Shown here: positions 34,181 to 46,400 of the stretch, one piece after another
How the letters are laid out: the number at the start of each line of letters is the position of its first letter
Position numbering within the stretch: position 1 is the first letter of the stretch
The notes under the pieces: generated by a model
The model's database searches: none
What the model saw: only the letters and a program-made list of their open reading frames with translations
Told to the model about the DNA's origin: nothing
Translations under genes and position numbers: made by a program
Source: Gorsachius magnificus
Lineage: Eukaryota; Chordata; Aves; Pelecaniformes; Ardeidae
Assembly: GCA_034008185.1 (NCBI GenBank)
Contig: CM067081.1
Span: 84,464,765 to 84,528,764, forward strand
Length of the DNA: 64,000 nt
Direction of reading: 5' to 3'

Positions 34181-37100
34181 TAGTCCTTTTAATCCCCCGA
34201 GCTGCCTCTTTCCCACATGACTAACTCTTCTGCATGCGTGATATCTGCCTTTTCTCGGACGAAAGCACTCCCTGGCTCACCAGCTGCCCTCAGCCCATGC
34301 AACGGGGGCTTTCCCCACGCTGGGAGCCCTCCTTCGAGAAAGGGCTCTCGTGAGACCCTTGTGTCCACTCTAGGTGGGGAGCAGAGCTGAGTGGTGACAA
34401 GGAGGATGGATGTCTCTGCTCCTCTGCAGGCAGGCACAGCCCAACCTGCCCGACCTCTGAGCCACCCAGGACCAGCTCCTGTGCAAAAGGCACATACCAG
34501 CATCCAGTCTCAGCCCGAGCATCAGCGGCTTGGTCTTAGCTGGCTCTTCCTCTGCAGAAACATCCAGTGCCTTGGATAACTAATCCGTATCCCTCCATGA
34601 CCTCCTGTCCCAAGACAGGCTGCTTCACCCGCTGGATTTCAGACCTAAAGAGAAGCTGCCACCTCTGCCCCACTCCTCTACCCTCCAAGGGAGGCGCAGG
34701 CTGGTGGCTGTTCCGCAGGTCAAAGCATGCTCAGCATCGCCAAGGAGGCAAGCACCCCATGGGCAGGGGCAAGTCCCAGATCTGAAGACAACATCAGGAG
34801 CTGTGCAAAAATGCTGCCAGTTGCCCACAGCATCAGGAAGCCAAAGTTGTTTTGCAAGGTTTAGGAGAAAGCACTGAAGCCGAATGATTTTCAGGAGGGC
34901 AGATGAGTATACAAATTGGCAGGTTAAATTAGGATATCATAAGGTGTCATAGTTTGCACTGTGGAAGGCCACAGTCAAAATCAAGACCATGTTAAGGAGA
35001 TAGAGGAGAGGGAACCATTCAGGGGCCCGATATTCTGTATTCTTTCGACCTTGTCCATTACAGAAAGTCACCTTGCCTCACCAATGAAGAGCAGGGTGCG
35101 GATCCCATAAAGACAGCTTTTCATCTAGGCAACCCGTGTTTCTCATTTCATTTTTACCAAGGCAGGAGTGAGTGGTCCCAGCTCATTTTACAATGATCAT
35201 GTGTCCACACATCAGCATCTACAATGTCATTTAGATACAATATCATAGAGAACATTAGTCCAAAGTCTAAAATTCCTGTTGGTCTACAACACAAGCTACA
35301 CACTGTAATTTGTAGCAGTTAGAATCTAAATGATAGGAGAGCAGCAGAGGCTGATAGAGAGATAATGCCAGAACACTCTCACCATTTCTCCAAAATTAAA
35401 TGCTTTCTAATTAGCCATTGCTGTAGCTAATAAGATGCTTTGGCAGCTTTGGATTGCCACCTCTAAGGGAAAGAGAAACACAGTAGGAAGGAAGAGGACA
35501 GTCTAGAAAATCAAACTTTTCTTTTTGATCTTAAGTCAAATTCAGTTCCTATTGAAGCTGCTGACTTTGCCGAGAACAAAGGTGAACCCGTGCTATATAG
35601 GTGGAATTCCTCTGCACCATTTTACCTCGGGCAGAAATACAAACATCAATCCAGCCACAGAATATCCAGTTAAAACACAAATGCATTATGCTAAGTACAT
35701 CCACAGTGCTTAATGTATACGCAAAACTGAATATACTGACACATTTGTCCTGGCAAGTGCGTGTCGCTCATCACTGTCAATGTACTTTAGCTTTATGCGA
35801 TTTGAAAACCAACAAGTTCGGTCCGTCAAATTAGGCATATCTAACTGCAAATTTTTCATCAGCAAATGGCCGGCTGCGTGGGATGCTGCGGTGTCACTCC
35901 CTTGCACACATCCCTTCTTGCACGCTACATTAAAAGGAAACAAAAACCGTGAGAGGCCAAAAGGAACTACGCATAGAAAACCAAGCACAGATTGCTCATT
36001 GCTAATGGATTGTGGACAGTTGGTCAATGCATTTTCTGTAAAAACTTGGTGCATTTAAAACAGCTCATTTCATGAGTCACAGGTTACCGCACTGATGAAA
36101 TGATCAAATTTCTGAGGGCATCTGAGCCATGTTTTTAAGAGTATCTAGAAACACAAAGTCCCAGTTTTCACTGGGAGTTATTTTAAGTCCTTGTTGCACT
36201 TCTGCCCTAAGCTTTAAAGTAATTTCTTTTGTTTTCCCACATGTAGGAGGTTACACATGAAAAATTCTTTCTGTCAAGATGCGATAATGCTCCTTCCTTG
36301 GTCAAAACTGACGCCCAGTTCTTGGAACTAAATTATCAAAGCAGAAGCTCTTGTGCTAATGCCATGATTTGTATTAATTTGGGAATCATTTTATCCTCAC
36401 AGTGGCGAAGGAACAAGACCCGAGTCCTGCCCTGAGGCTCCTTGTGCCCACTTCACCCTTCTCTTTTGTGACCAATGGCAGAAACGGTGAACTTGCTTCA
36501 GCTATGTCTCCTCTCAAAATGCAGTGTCCCTTTATAAAGGCATGGCCAGGAAAGTGCTCTCTCCATGAAGGTCAGCACGACAAAAGCAAATGTCGTACCT
36601 GGGCAAAAAAAAAAGGAGCGTATAGTCCACAAGAGGCCCATGAGGCCACCCTTCCAGGCACTTCAGCACCGGCAGAGCCCCGGGGGAATAGGGGGTCCAG
36701 TTGTGGGTACCAGACTTCCAGGTGGGCTAATAGGGAGATGTTTGGAGGACAGACTCTGTCAAGACTTTGTACACTGTCCTGGAAGAGAAGAGTCAAATGC
36801 TGATGTGACAGAACAAGCTTCAGTCTAGTTTTCTCCAACGCAGAGCAGGCGTCAGCTTGCAGGACAGAGTGGTTAGCTTTCCTTAAAGCAAGTGGCAGAA
36901 CGGCTCAAGTAAGGACTTCAGCATCTGCCCCCAGCCTGCAATCTTCCCTAAATAAATATCGATAAACAAGGATTACTAATTCCATTTACATAGCCAGACT
37001 GTGGTCGATACAGTGCTGAAGGTTGCGCACAGCAAATGGTTGTGTCACGACCGACTTGGCCCCTAATTTAAGGAGGGCACTGCAGAGTTCCTGACGTTCT

Positions 37101-38731
37101 CCAGCACTCCAAATGTGCAGCTAATGACCGACAGTGTAAACAAGTTACTCATGCATGATTTGTGCTCATTCTAGCCTAGACATCAATACTCTCTCTCAAG
37201 TAAGCTGAACAGAACTGCAACGTCCTGAAATGTCAACTCGCTGGGGATGTAGAGCTGGCGATAAACATTGCAGATTTTCTTCCAACAGAACTTCTCTGGC
37301 TTTATTGCTTCATTTAATTGAATTTTCTTTCCTCCTCTCTCTCCTCAAATGCAGCTCTTGAAAATGAAACAGTTCAGTCTCAGGCACACCATGTTCCTTT
37401 GTTGAAATTCATGGGCATGGCACAAATGTAACTGGAAGCAGAACCGACTCATTGTTTTTAGGAAGCCGTTTACAGTACAGTCTATATTGCCTGTTACTCG
37501 CTTTCCTGTTTATTATCAGGCCGTTCGATAGCAGGTGGTTTAGAGAAAGAGAAGCAAAAATTACAAAGTTACATAAAACACGTGGGCCGGGTCCTCAAGG
37601 GATATAGATTGTCGTCGTACCGTTTGCAGGCTCTGAAGAACAGGCTTTACCAAATCAAAGAGCTCTTTGTTTTCTAATATGATCCCGCTGCACAAAGAAA
37701 CTAGAAAAGAGATTTATTTCTTCTGTAGCACTGTGCCCTTGATTAACCTAGTTTGTGGCAGCTATTTCAGTGAAAGAACTAATACCAACACTGACTTCAA
37801 AGCATTGCTAAGCGTGCTACCTGCCTGTTCATGTATCATTTGCTTCTCTCAAGCCATTTTCTGTCAGCAGAGAGGCAAGCAAGATGTATGCTCTGGGTGA
37901 ATCCCATATCATCATTAGCAGAAAATTACACCAAACTGCTGTAAAGTAATTACGTGGCTAAAAGGTGAGCTGGGAGGAAGTCAGTGATTAAATACTTACC
38001 ACCGGAGTCAGCCCACATCACATAATGGTTTGTTCGGAGGCTTTCCATCTATTTTCAAACCACTGGCCAGTGCCATGGGCCGAATTGAACCTTCGCTCAG
38101 GCCTTGAGAAGTATGCTCAGTTATGCTTGGCCCTTTTTCATATCAAGTGAATTTTATTTCGGTATCATATAGTACAACACAGGACAACAGTAATTCTTAA
38201 TCAGTAGCTCGAGGTTGCTCTTGCACCACCAAGCTATTCTCACCGCAATCTTTCACGGGTTCTTGCAGAGGTGCCGCAGTTACAGCGATCCATTGCGGTC
38301 ATGCTGCAGTGTAGCTGTCACACAAGGGATGTGAAAAAAGGGTGAAGGTTTAGGAATGATGGGATCTGAATCACCGCAATAAAACTGCCTGAATGAAAGA
38401 CCTTGGAGCAATGACTGAGGAACCAGTAATAACACTGTTCTCTATATCTTCCCTCCAAATGATCTTAAACGCTGGTGAGCTTTAGTCTTTGACATTCCTG
38501 TGAGAAATACATCTGCATGTCGTGGATGGTAATTTTGAAGCACTGAGATATTATCACTAATAACTGGCTTTATTAATCCTTTCCCAGAATGGAGCAGCAC
38601 ACCCTCTGGGACACCGAGAAGACACGGTCCTTGTCCAGAGGGACCCACCAGCAGGACATCAAAGACAACTGTGACGGATGAGACCACACTAGAACGGTCA
38701 CCGGGTTCCATAGTTTTATTTCACATTTAGC

Positions 38732-38838
38732 CCTCCTCTTCCCGCCTCCCCTAGCCTCAGGCTGCCCCTGCTCAGCTTCCTCCCTTCACCCTGCTGCCTC
38801 CCCTTCTCCCCCCTATTCCTCCCCTCCTGCTCACCCCG
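38732..38838. repeat. Pyrimidine-rich tract
   Basis: About 107 bp made mostly of C and T on the plus strand (purine-rich on the other), with interruptions. Imperfect tracts of this kind can be polymorphic and can adopt unusual structures. No tandem unit is clear. Confidence 0.7.
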
Positions 38839-39527
38839 TAACCAAGAGCCAGCACTGAGTCAACCGGGCAGCCAAAGGCGCTTGATACAGCCAAAATGCT
38901 GAAGGATTTGCACCCTAGAAGACAGGACAGCTTTGTACCGCTCAGGCCACTGAAGGGTCCTTTACAAGCAGCTTTTAACCTGTTCCTGTTGGTGAGGAGT
39001 CCGATGGAACAACCCTAATAAGTGGATGCGTTTTCCAATATTGCCTCCAAACAAGACACTGGCAAAGGACAGCTAATGGTCAAATCCTGCCTCTGGCGAT
39101 GCGTGCAGCTGTTTGGTGCCTGCTGGCACCACATTTTGCTTCAACACACTTTCATTTTCTACGTGCAGTTAACCACACATACAACTCCACTGGGGCCCAG
39201 TTCTTCTGCAATCAGGAAGACTTTTATCACTGATTTAAACGGTAACAGGATTAGGGCACAGATAGCACAGCCTGTAGGTATGGCTGACTTCAGAGTAATC
39301 CAACTGTGCAGTTCAGAGTCAGGCACCATTTGATGCTCTCAACTCCCAGCCACATGAATAGGAAACACAGGTCTGAATGGTCTCCACTGACTTACCACCG
39401 CCGGCACACTCTCATTCGGGTTGGGTGCATCAAGTCCGGCAGCTGAATCTTTTCAAAAGCTACCCAGCTGTCACATGAAGAGTTCGGCTGACCCCGGGTT
39501 CTCCGTGTCTTGGAAATCTGCTCTGGT

Positions 39528-39533
39528 TTTATT
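39528..39533 (-). terminator. CLTRN: Candidate CLTRN polyadenylation signal
   Basis: TTTATT on the plus strand reads AATAAA on the minus strand, 774 nt past the CLTRN stop codon. Weaker ATTAAA forms occur nearer, for example at 40121-40126. The choice is open without transcripts. Confidence 0.3.
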
Positions 39534-40306
39534 ATTAAAAAATGTAAGGAAGATTTTTTCAAAGAGCTGCAAAATGCCCTCATAGATTTAATGAGAGCTG
39601 GGCCACTAACCACAGCCTGTACCTTTGGAAAATCTGCCCTTTGCTGCAACTTTTAATTTCAACAAATTTCAAGCTTTTGCAACTTCTAATTTCCAGGTCA
39701 TGTAATCTGTGACTTTGACTGTTAAGTGAAAAGCATTTTTACTACCAGATCCTTGGCAGTCCTAAAGCTACAGATGACCCAGCCACTTTTAACCTGCTCT
39801 TACGGAGGCTGTAAAAGCTTGCTTTAGTTTCCTCAATAAATTAAAACTTTCCTGCACTGATCCATATTCCATCCAAAGGCATACCGCATATCAGCAAATG
39901 GAAGTAATTTTACAGAGAAACTTTTGCATATGGCTTGAAAGCAAGCCCAGCAAGAATTGACGACGATAGATGATCTTCCCAGTGACATTCAGGAATAATG
40001 CAGTTCCACATTTATATCAGGGAAAAACAAGCAATAGACATATTTAAATAATCATTAAAAATTAAATGCCTGACACAAGGCAGGTTTCAACCCTGTTCTG
40101 CCACACATCTTCTGGAAATCTTTAATGGGTATCATTTGAGGTCTTCTCATTTGCTTTGTTCATGTGTTATCAGCAAAAGGTTCTCCCAAGGGAAATTAAG
40201 TGAAAGGACATTTTTCTTGTCTTCATGTTTGACATTCAGGAGTAGTGATGAGATAAGGTAGGCACAGGAGTCTTTCAAAAAACCACCAGGCAGCAATGGC
40301 AGCATT
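39534..40306 (-). other. CLTRN: Probable CLTRN 3' UTR
   Basis: AT-rich non-coding sequence between the CLTRN stop codon and the AATAAA candidate. No open frame with recognisable content is seen. Confidence 0.4.
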
Positions 40307-40463
40307 TCATAAGGACGTGAACCGTTCATCATCTGCTGCAAAGACTCCATTAATGTGGCCTGCTTTTAAATCCAGCGTTTCGCAAGGAATCCCATTTTCT
40401 ACTGTTACTGTCACTTCGCCTTTCTCTTCTAAATTTTCTCTCTCTGTTGACTCTTTATTCTTT
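40307..40463 (-). CDS. CLTRN: CLTRN last coding exon, cytoplasmic tail (residues 175-226)
   Basis: 157 nt including stop TGA at 40307-40309. Acceptor TTTTTAG|AAAG. It encodes an acidic tail with [18 protein letters not shown] and DDERFTSL. This parallels the human tail (IENGIPSDPLDMKGGHIN and EDERLTPL), which supports the call although no ATG-initiated frame covers it. Confidence 0.93.
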
Positions 40464-43400
40464 CTAAAAACAAGGAGAGAAAATCATCTTACTGTGTTGA
40501 CCTGCAGCACTCCACCACCATTGCACAGACAGAAAACTGCACATTTAGTCAGAAGATTATTGTAAGTTATGTCTGAAAGGCATAATCTGGTGCATCTCTT
40601 TGCTGTTGTAAATGCATCACGGGTAGGAGGCCCAGAAGCTGGAAGCCCTAGTTTAGTGGTTTGAGGTCAGGATTGGAAATCAGAAAACCTATAGTAAACA
40701 TGTTGTAAATATGTTATAAATATTACTTCAGCTACTTGTTCTGTAAAATGACTGGAGGGTGCAGAAGGAAAAGTTGGTGCAAAACAAAAATGGTAAAAAT
40801 CTCTAAATCTGTTTCTGCTTTACGTCAGGAAGGACTGCACTAAACATCTAGTCTGACCCTGTTACGTACGTCATAGACTTCACCCCATGATGTGGACAAA
40901 TTAAAACATACCTTCTAGAAAATGATCAGCTCTAGACTACAGCCTCCAATGATGGAGACTTGAGTGCCCTTGCACTCCTTGATGATCTTCTCCAGAAGTT
41001 AGGTACTCTGCATGTTCAGTTCAAACTCCATTAATAGCCACCTTCCTACCCAGTATTTTATACTTTTGTTTTCTAGATCAAAAAATTGCATGGCTTTTAT
41101 TTTTCCAGGCTCCAGTTCTCACCCAAAGCATATTAAAATAGTTGCTGAATAAAATTATCTAAAAATACAACCACGAGAAGATGTAATACAGAAATATCAG
41201 TCAACATGTCATGATGTTCCTTTAATTCCAGATTTATTCTGACCTTGAGATCTACTAGTTCATAGTTGAAAAACCTGCTGTACTTTACAGCCTGCAGCAT
41301 CAGCGGTTTCAGAGGATAAGAAACTCAAAGGTCAGCTCCACTGCTTCTTCCTATCCCACAACATGGACTGTAACAGTCTGACTCAGGACAATCATAACAA
41401 CCTGACTCAATGTAACTGCTAATAACAGTGATATTAACAGTAATAAAATTTTATTGGCCTTCAGGAGATTCTTGGCATTACAGACTTGCTAAAAATAAAT
41501 GTGGAGGGTAGCACTGGAAACCTCTGACCTCTGGCCACTGTATCTGCTCTTACAACACTTAAAAGGAGTGTTCTTTGATACAAAAACTGTGGGGGCAGAA
41601 CATAAAAAAAGGTACTAAGGAGCAGATTTAAAAGAAATGAGAGGAGTAGGAGATGTGTGGAACTCATTGCCATAGGAATTCAGAGAAGCTAAAAATTTCT
41701 GTAAGTCCAAGGGAAGACTCAACAAGTTAAGGGAAGAAGAAACATTGTGGGTTACCCAATGCATGAAGACCAAATCCAGCTCACGAAGGCCCCCAGCTGC
41801 AAACTAGACACTGGGAGTGTACTAGAGGGAAGTATTGTGTGCCCTTACTCTGTTTTCACTCTTCTCAAGACAAATGTTTATGGCTTCCACTGCAGATCAG
41901 ATTTTGGGGGTAGGAGTGGACTGCAGTCAAGCCCAGCATAGACAGTAGAGGATGGTCCTGCCCTGGGTATGTGCCAAATCTATTATCAGAGACGGAGGTG
42001 TCCTATTGATGTGATGACAGGAGAACAAACACAAGACTGGGAGACAGTGTGTCTGACCCAGCTCACTGAAGAGTCAAGGGCTACAACCACATGGAGCTCT
42101 TCAAGCTGCAGGCAGCCGTGGGTTGGAATTTTATGTTTGTTGGCAGTGACTCACAGTAAAGACCTAAGAAAATCTTCCAGTTCAAGAAATGATACATGAG
42201 CGTAACTCATTACTGAAACTCCATTATAGGTCACGTGCTTCCCTGCCACCCTGAGCATGAACAGGCCGAAGCACGTGCTTTTGGGCTTAACTGAACCGAG
42301 GCATTTAACTGGTACTTTATAGGCCAATAAAGACAAAATGCCAGGTTTATGAGAAGTCAACACCATCCTTGGTGCCATATTTCTAACACAGCTTACTAGG
42401 CAACAGAGCTGCCATTATGTCAGCTCTGGACAGGTTTCCAAGAAAACTCATTACTGGACATGCTGAGTTCTTTGACAACCTGGTCACATACTTTGGTGCC
42501 TGAAAAAGAGATGAGCACTTTCAAAACTCTCTTCTCTGATGTCTGGCTTCTCTTTTGAGAAGCCAAATAGCCCAGACCATCCCTTTTACCTCTCCAATCT
42601 TTGAAACAGTAGGTGGAAGAAATATATACTTAATTTGCCCTCTCTCTCACTCCCCTGCCCCTGCCTGCAGATGCCACTGATGTGAAAAGAGGATTAGACT
42701 TCAGTCACAGATGAATCTGCTCTGAGGAAAAGTTACACAAAAAGGCAGAGTAGGGAAACAGAGGGAGAAGTGAAAAGGAGCGTAACAACTGAAAGGACAA
42801 CAAGAGCATGAGACAGAAAGGATGCCAAGTGACTATAGGCAGGCAGCAACAAGCCACATTACTGGTGGTATGATGATAAGAGCATGCAGTTTACACCATA
42901 TTGAGGGGAATTGCTCAAACTCAGCTGAGTTATTTTGAAAACAGAAGGGAGAAAATGCTGTCTTTCAACCTGATATAAAGCACAAGTGATTATTTTAGCT
43001 AGAAAAAATCATAGCTATTTAGCATAATTTATTTATATTACACTTATTTGGAGTGTTCAAAGACCCCTTTTGAGTTAGGCACTGTACAGACACACAGAAC
43101 CATGACAGCACACAGAGGGCAGGTATGGGCTTCAGGTAGCAACATGATTCTCCAGTTTTGCAGAAGAGGTTGCCATGGTTCAGGGGACAAAATAACTCAG
43201 TCTCTACCACACGGAAGATTGTGACAAGGCTTCAGCTGTCCACAGATCTCCAATACCTTCCCAGACTCTTTCCCCAACAGCATCTTCATCTACTGTTTGT
43301 TGAATTTTGTTTTTTCAAAAAAGAAAAGGGTTTTGCAAATTCATGCAACATTTCTGAATGCAAAATATAACTGAAGACATTCTGACTACACTACTAAGGG

Positions 43401-46400
43401 TTCTCTATGAGAACCACTTATCATTCGCAATAAATGTTGTTTTTCTGAAGTCTTTTAATATTGTTCTTCCGGGTGATAAGGAGGCAAAAAGGAAAAGTCT
43501 CTGCAACACATCACTTTCCATATAAGAATCCCTTGTTCTGATATATTTGGGTATACAGTCCACCATACATTCAATAATTCTAACATCGTCTAGTTGTCAG
43601 CAGAAATTTACCCTTTTTCAGTTCTGCTGCTGTTGCGGTATGACTCTGTTGCTGCCGTCATAATTTTGTGTTAACCTAACGTCCATGGCAGCCTAAATCG
43701 TGGCAGACGCTGAACTTCTATGGCAGAGTCTCAGCTCAGCTGAGAAATTTCTATTCCTTATGCCCAACTCTGAGCCAACAGAGATGGCAGGACCAAACCT
43801 CCACCTACTCTCTGGCCTACTCCAACATGCTCACGCTAGGAAAGCATGAACAGCCTTCTCTTTTTCACCAGTGCCACCAAAGGGCAGAAACCGAGAGCAA
43901 AAGAGACTCTCTCTCTCCTACCCTACTGCCAAAAAGCAAATACCTAGGCTCATGGGGAGATCTGGTCATGAACCTGTGAAGGACTGGGTACTTTGGACTC
44001 ATGGGGTCATGAATGGTAAGTGAGACTATGCACCGTTCCATTGAGTGGGCCCTCTTCAGCCATACATTAACCATTGTGGTGTCCTCTACTGAGGCTTCTC
44101 GAACTGCAGCAGCAAACTGGTTTTAGCCCTGCCAGCTTTTGACACTAACTGCCCTGGAAGGGGCACGGTCACTGCCAGCCTTCTCCCTCTTGGTAGCTAC
44201 TCGGCTAGTTTGTGAGAGGAGGCTCACCTAAGGCACACTAAACCTTGAGAAGAATGCCAGCAAATGTAATGAATGACAGTAAAGCTATCATCTCTAGTTT
44301 GGGGGCCTCCAGGATCACATTCTTGTACTCCCTATTTCCTCATTACACCCTAGCATTACTAAGGCATGTCTACGTCACAGTTAAAAATTTTAACCCATTT
44401 CCTCGGAAAAGGGCACATGAGTTATCTTCACCTATGGAGGGAGGGGGGGCACAGCTATAATTTCCCCGACTTAACTTGCCAGTATTCACTTAAAGCAGAC
44501 CAAAAGCTAAGCTTACTTCTTGCGTTGCTGAATCCCTGTAACAATGAGGAAAACAATTCCAGCCACAATGAGACAAAGAACAACACCAAATACGATAAAC
44601 CAGACAGGTGTGGAGGGTTCAACAGGAGGTGATAAGGTTGAGGTTATCTTCAGGAACTGCAGTGTTTTGTCACTCAGTAGGAAGGCACTGTTGATTCTGT
44701 TCCGGTTCATCCTTCATAAAAACACAAAGAACATCACAAGTCTTTATAAGGGTGTATTATAACTTGGAGGGATAGATGAAAAAAAGGAATTTTTATGTAT
44801 GTGCTGCAAGTCTGGCAGGTAGATCCAGCATGATGTTGGTAGGATTACACAGACCTTCACTTTAACACGGACCCTGCCAGTAATCCATAGACACCCACAC
44901 ACTGACAAGGTTTTGAACACCAGGCTTTTGTATGTATTTACCTGAAAAATTGGGAAATACAGATGAGACCAGAAGTATGGCATTAGTACTTGTTTCTGTT
45001 TGGGACCGTGTTCTGAAGACATAGCAGGCTGTAATCTGTAAGGGTGGCTCTGTTGTCTTGCTCATGCAGCATTCCAGATTAGCATGGGAGTGGCAGAACT
45101 ACCTTGCAGCGCTCAGAGGATTTACTTATCAGTGCCCCTTGGTTCCTCCAACTGAACCATCCTGCATGTTGCGGGCAGGTACCTCTGCTCTTGTTGCTGT
45201 AGATTTTCTTAGGTCCCTGAGGCACAGGATACAATTTGGTCCAGAAGAATCCCTATTGCCAACATACCCTTCTTCCCTGCAGGATGCAGCTAAAGGGATT
45301 TGTACTTCGCACATTTTTTCCATTATGAGAAACTAAGTCTGAGAAATATTTTTCATATGAGTAGTACAACTGCTACCCTTTAACAGGTATCTTCTCCCAC
45401 AATCATTACTTGTAAGTATTTGCACATATTTCTGGATCTGAATCTAAGCAGCCTTAAAAGGCTTTAGCAGTACCTTTCATTAGCTTTTTCAAAATGTTAG
45501 AAATTTTTGAGAAAATGTATTACGTATATTAGTCCCGAGAGGTTCTTTTTGATTGCAGTTGTGTGATTTACAGCAGCTCTTTCTTATATACAATTCAATT
45601 TATTTACCATAGAGCAAGTATTTCCTAAGAACAGATACATGGGAAATGCAGGTAAGATTTTGCAAGTTTCTTTTCTTGGAAATCATAATGTTTGACTGGC
45701 CCTTAAACAGGAAGTTCTTAGCCTTAATGGAAAGCGAGCATTCCTGGAAAGGACTGAAAGCCATGGCATGTTATTAGACTTATAATACGGTAAGCCGTCT
45801 TTGATTTAGAAAAGAATTTTATCCTTATTGATATAAAAGGATCGTTGTGAACAGCTGAAATAAGCATTGTTCACCCTCATCTAACTGGCTGGAGTTACAG
45901 AAGTATGTGCTGAAACATATGCAGGTAACTACAGGTGCATTTTGTATTAATATATGCATAAACAGATCTTGTGTATATTTATGCAAGATCTTGGGACTCA
46001 TACAGAGGTCTGAGAAGGTTTGCCTTCCTCTTTATTCTTAGTCTGTAGAGAACCTCATACAATAAAATCCCACTCCACGGGTAGTGTTCTTATGTGCTAC
46101 TGTAGTATGAAGAATTAGAATAATGATTTAGTACGGAAGCCTGCAATCAGAAGCAATTGCATAAAAAGAATTGCAGTTTTATAGACCATTTTATTTCTCA
46201 TTTCTAAGTTAGGTAGGAATTAAAACTTTTCATAAATAGCATATTCTTCTTTATCGGGTGACAGACAAGAGTTAAAAAACAAACATACTATAATAGCATC
46301 CAATTTTTGTGGCAAACAGGGCACATAAAAGACTTAAATAAATCAGCTTATGCTACTGAACGTATCAAAGAATAACAGAAATGCAAAAACCCTGCATTCC

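Larger units (their letters stand above)
30349..40306. other. ACE2-CLTRN intergenic region (about 10 kb)
   Basis: No gene is supported here. It contains a 26-bp tandem duplication (31340-31391), an ancient LINE remnant (about 31675-31862), a GC-rich CpG-dense stretch (about 33780-34180), a pyrimidine-rich tract (38732-38838) and candidate CLTRN 3' UTR sequence at its right end (39.5-40.3 kb). Open frames of 100-170 codons occur in GC-richer parts in several overlapping frames, which is typical of chance. Confidence 0.6.

Noticed and set aside
33742..34183. Overlapping 64-145 codon frames on both strands upstream of ACE2
   Set aside because: Same pattern of composition-driven open frames; no recognisable protein.
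38442..38711. 89-codon minus-strand frame between ACE2 and CLTRN as a gene
   Set aside because: Start context is good but there is no known similarity, no splice partner and no evidence of conservation. It is kept only as part of a low-interest finding.
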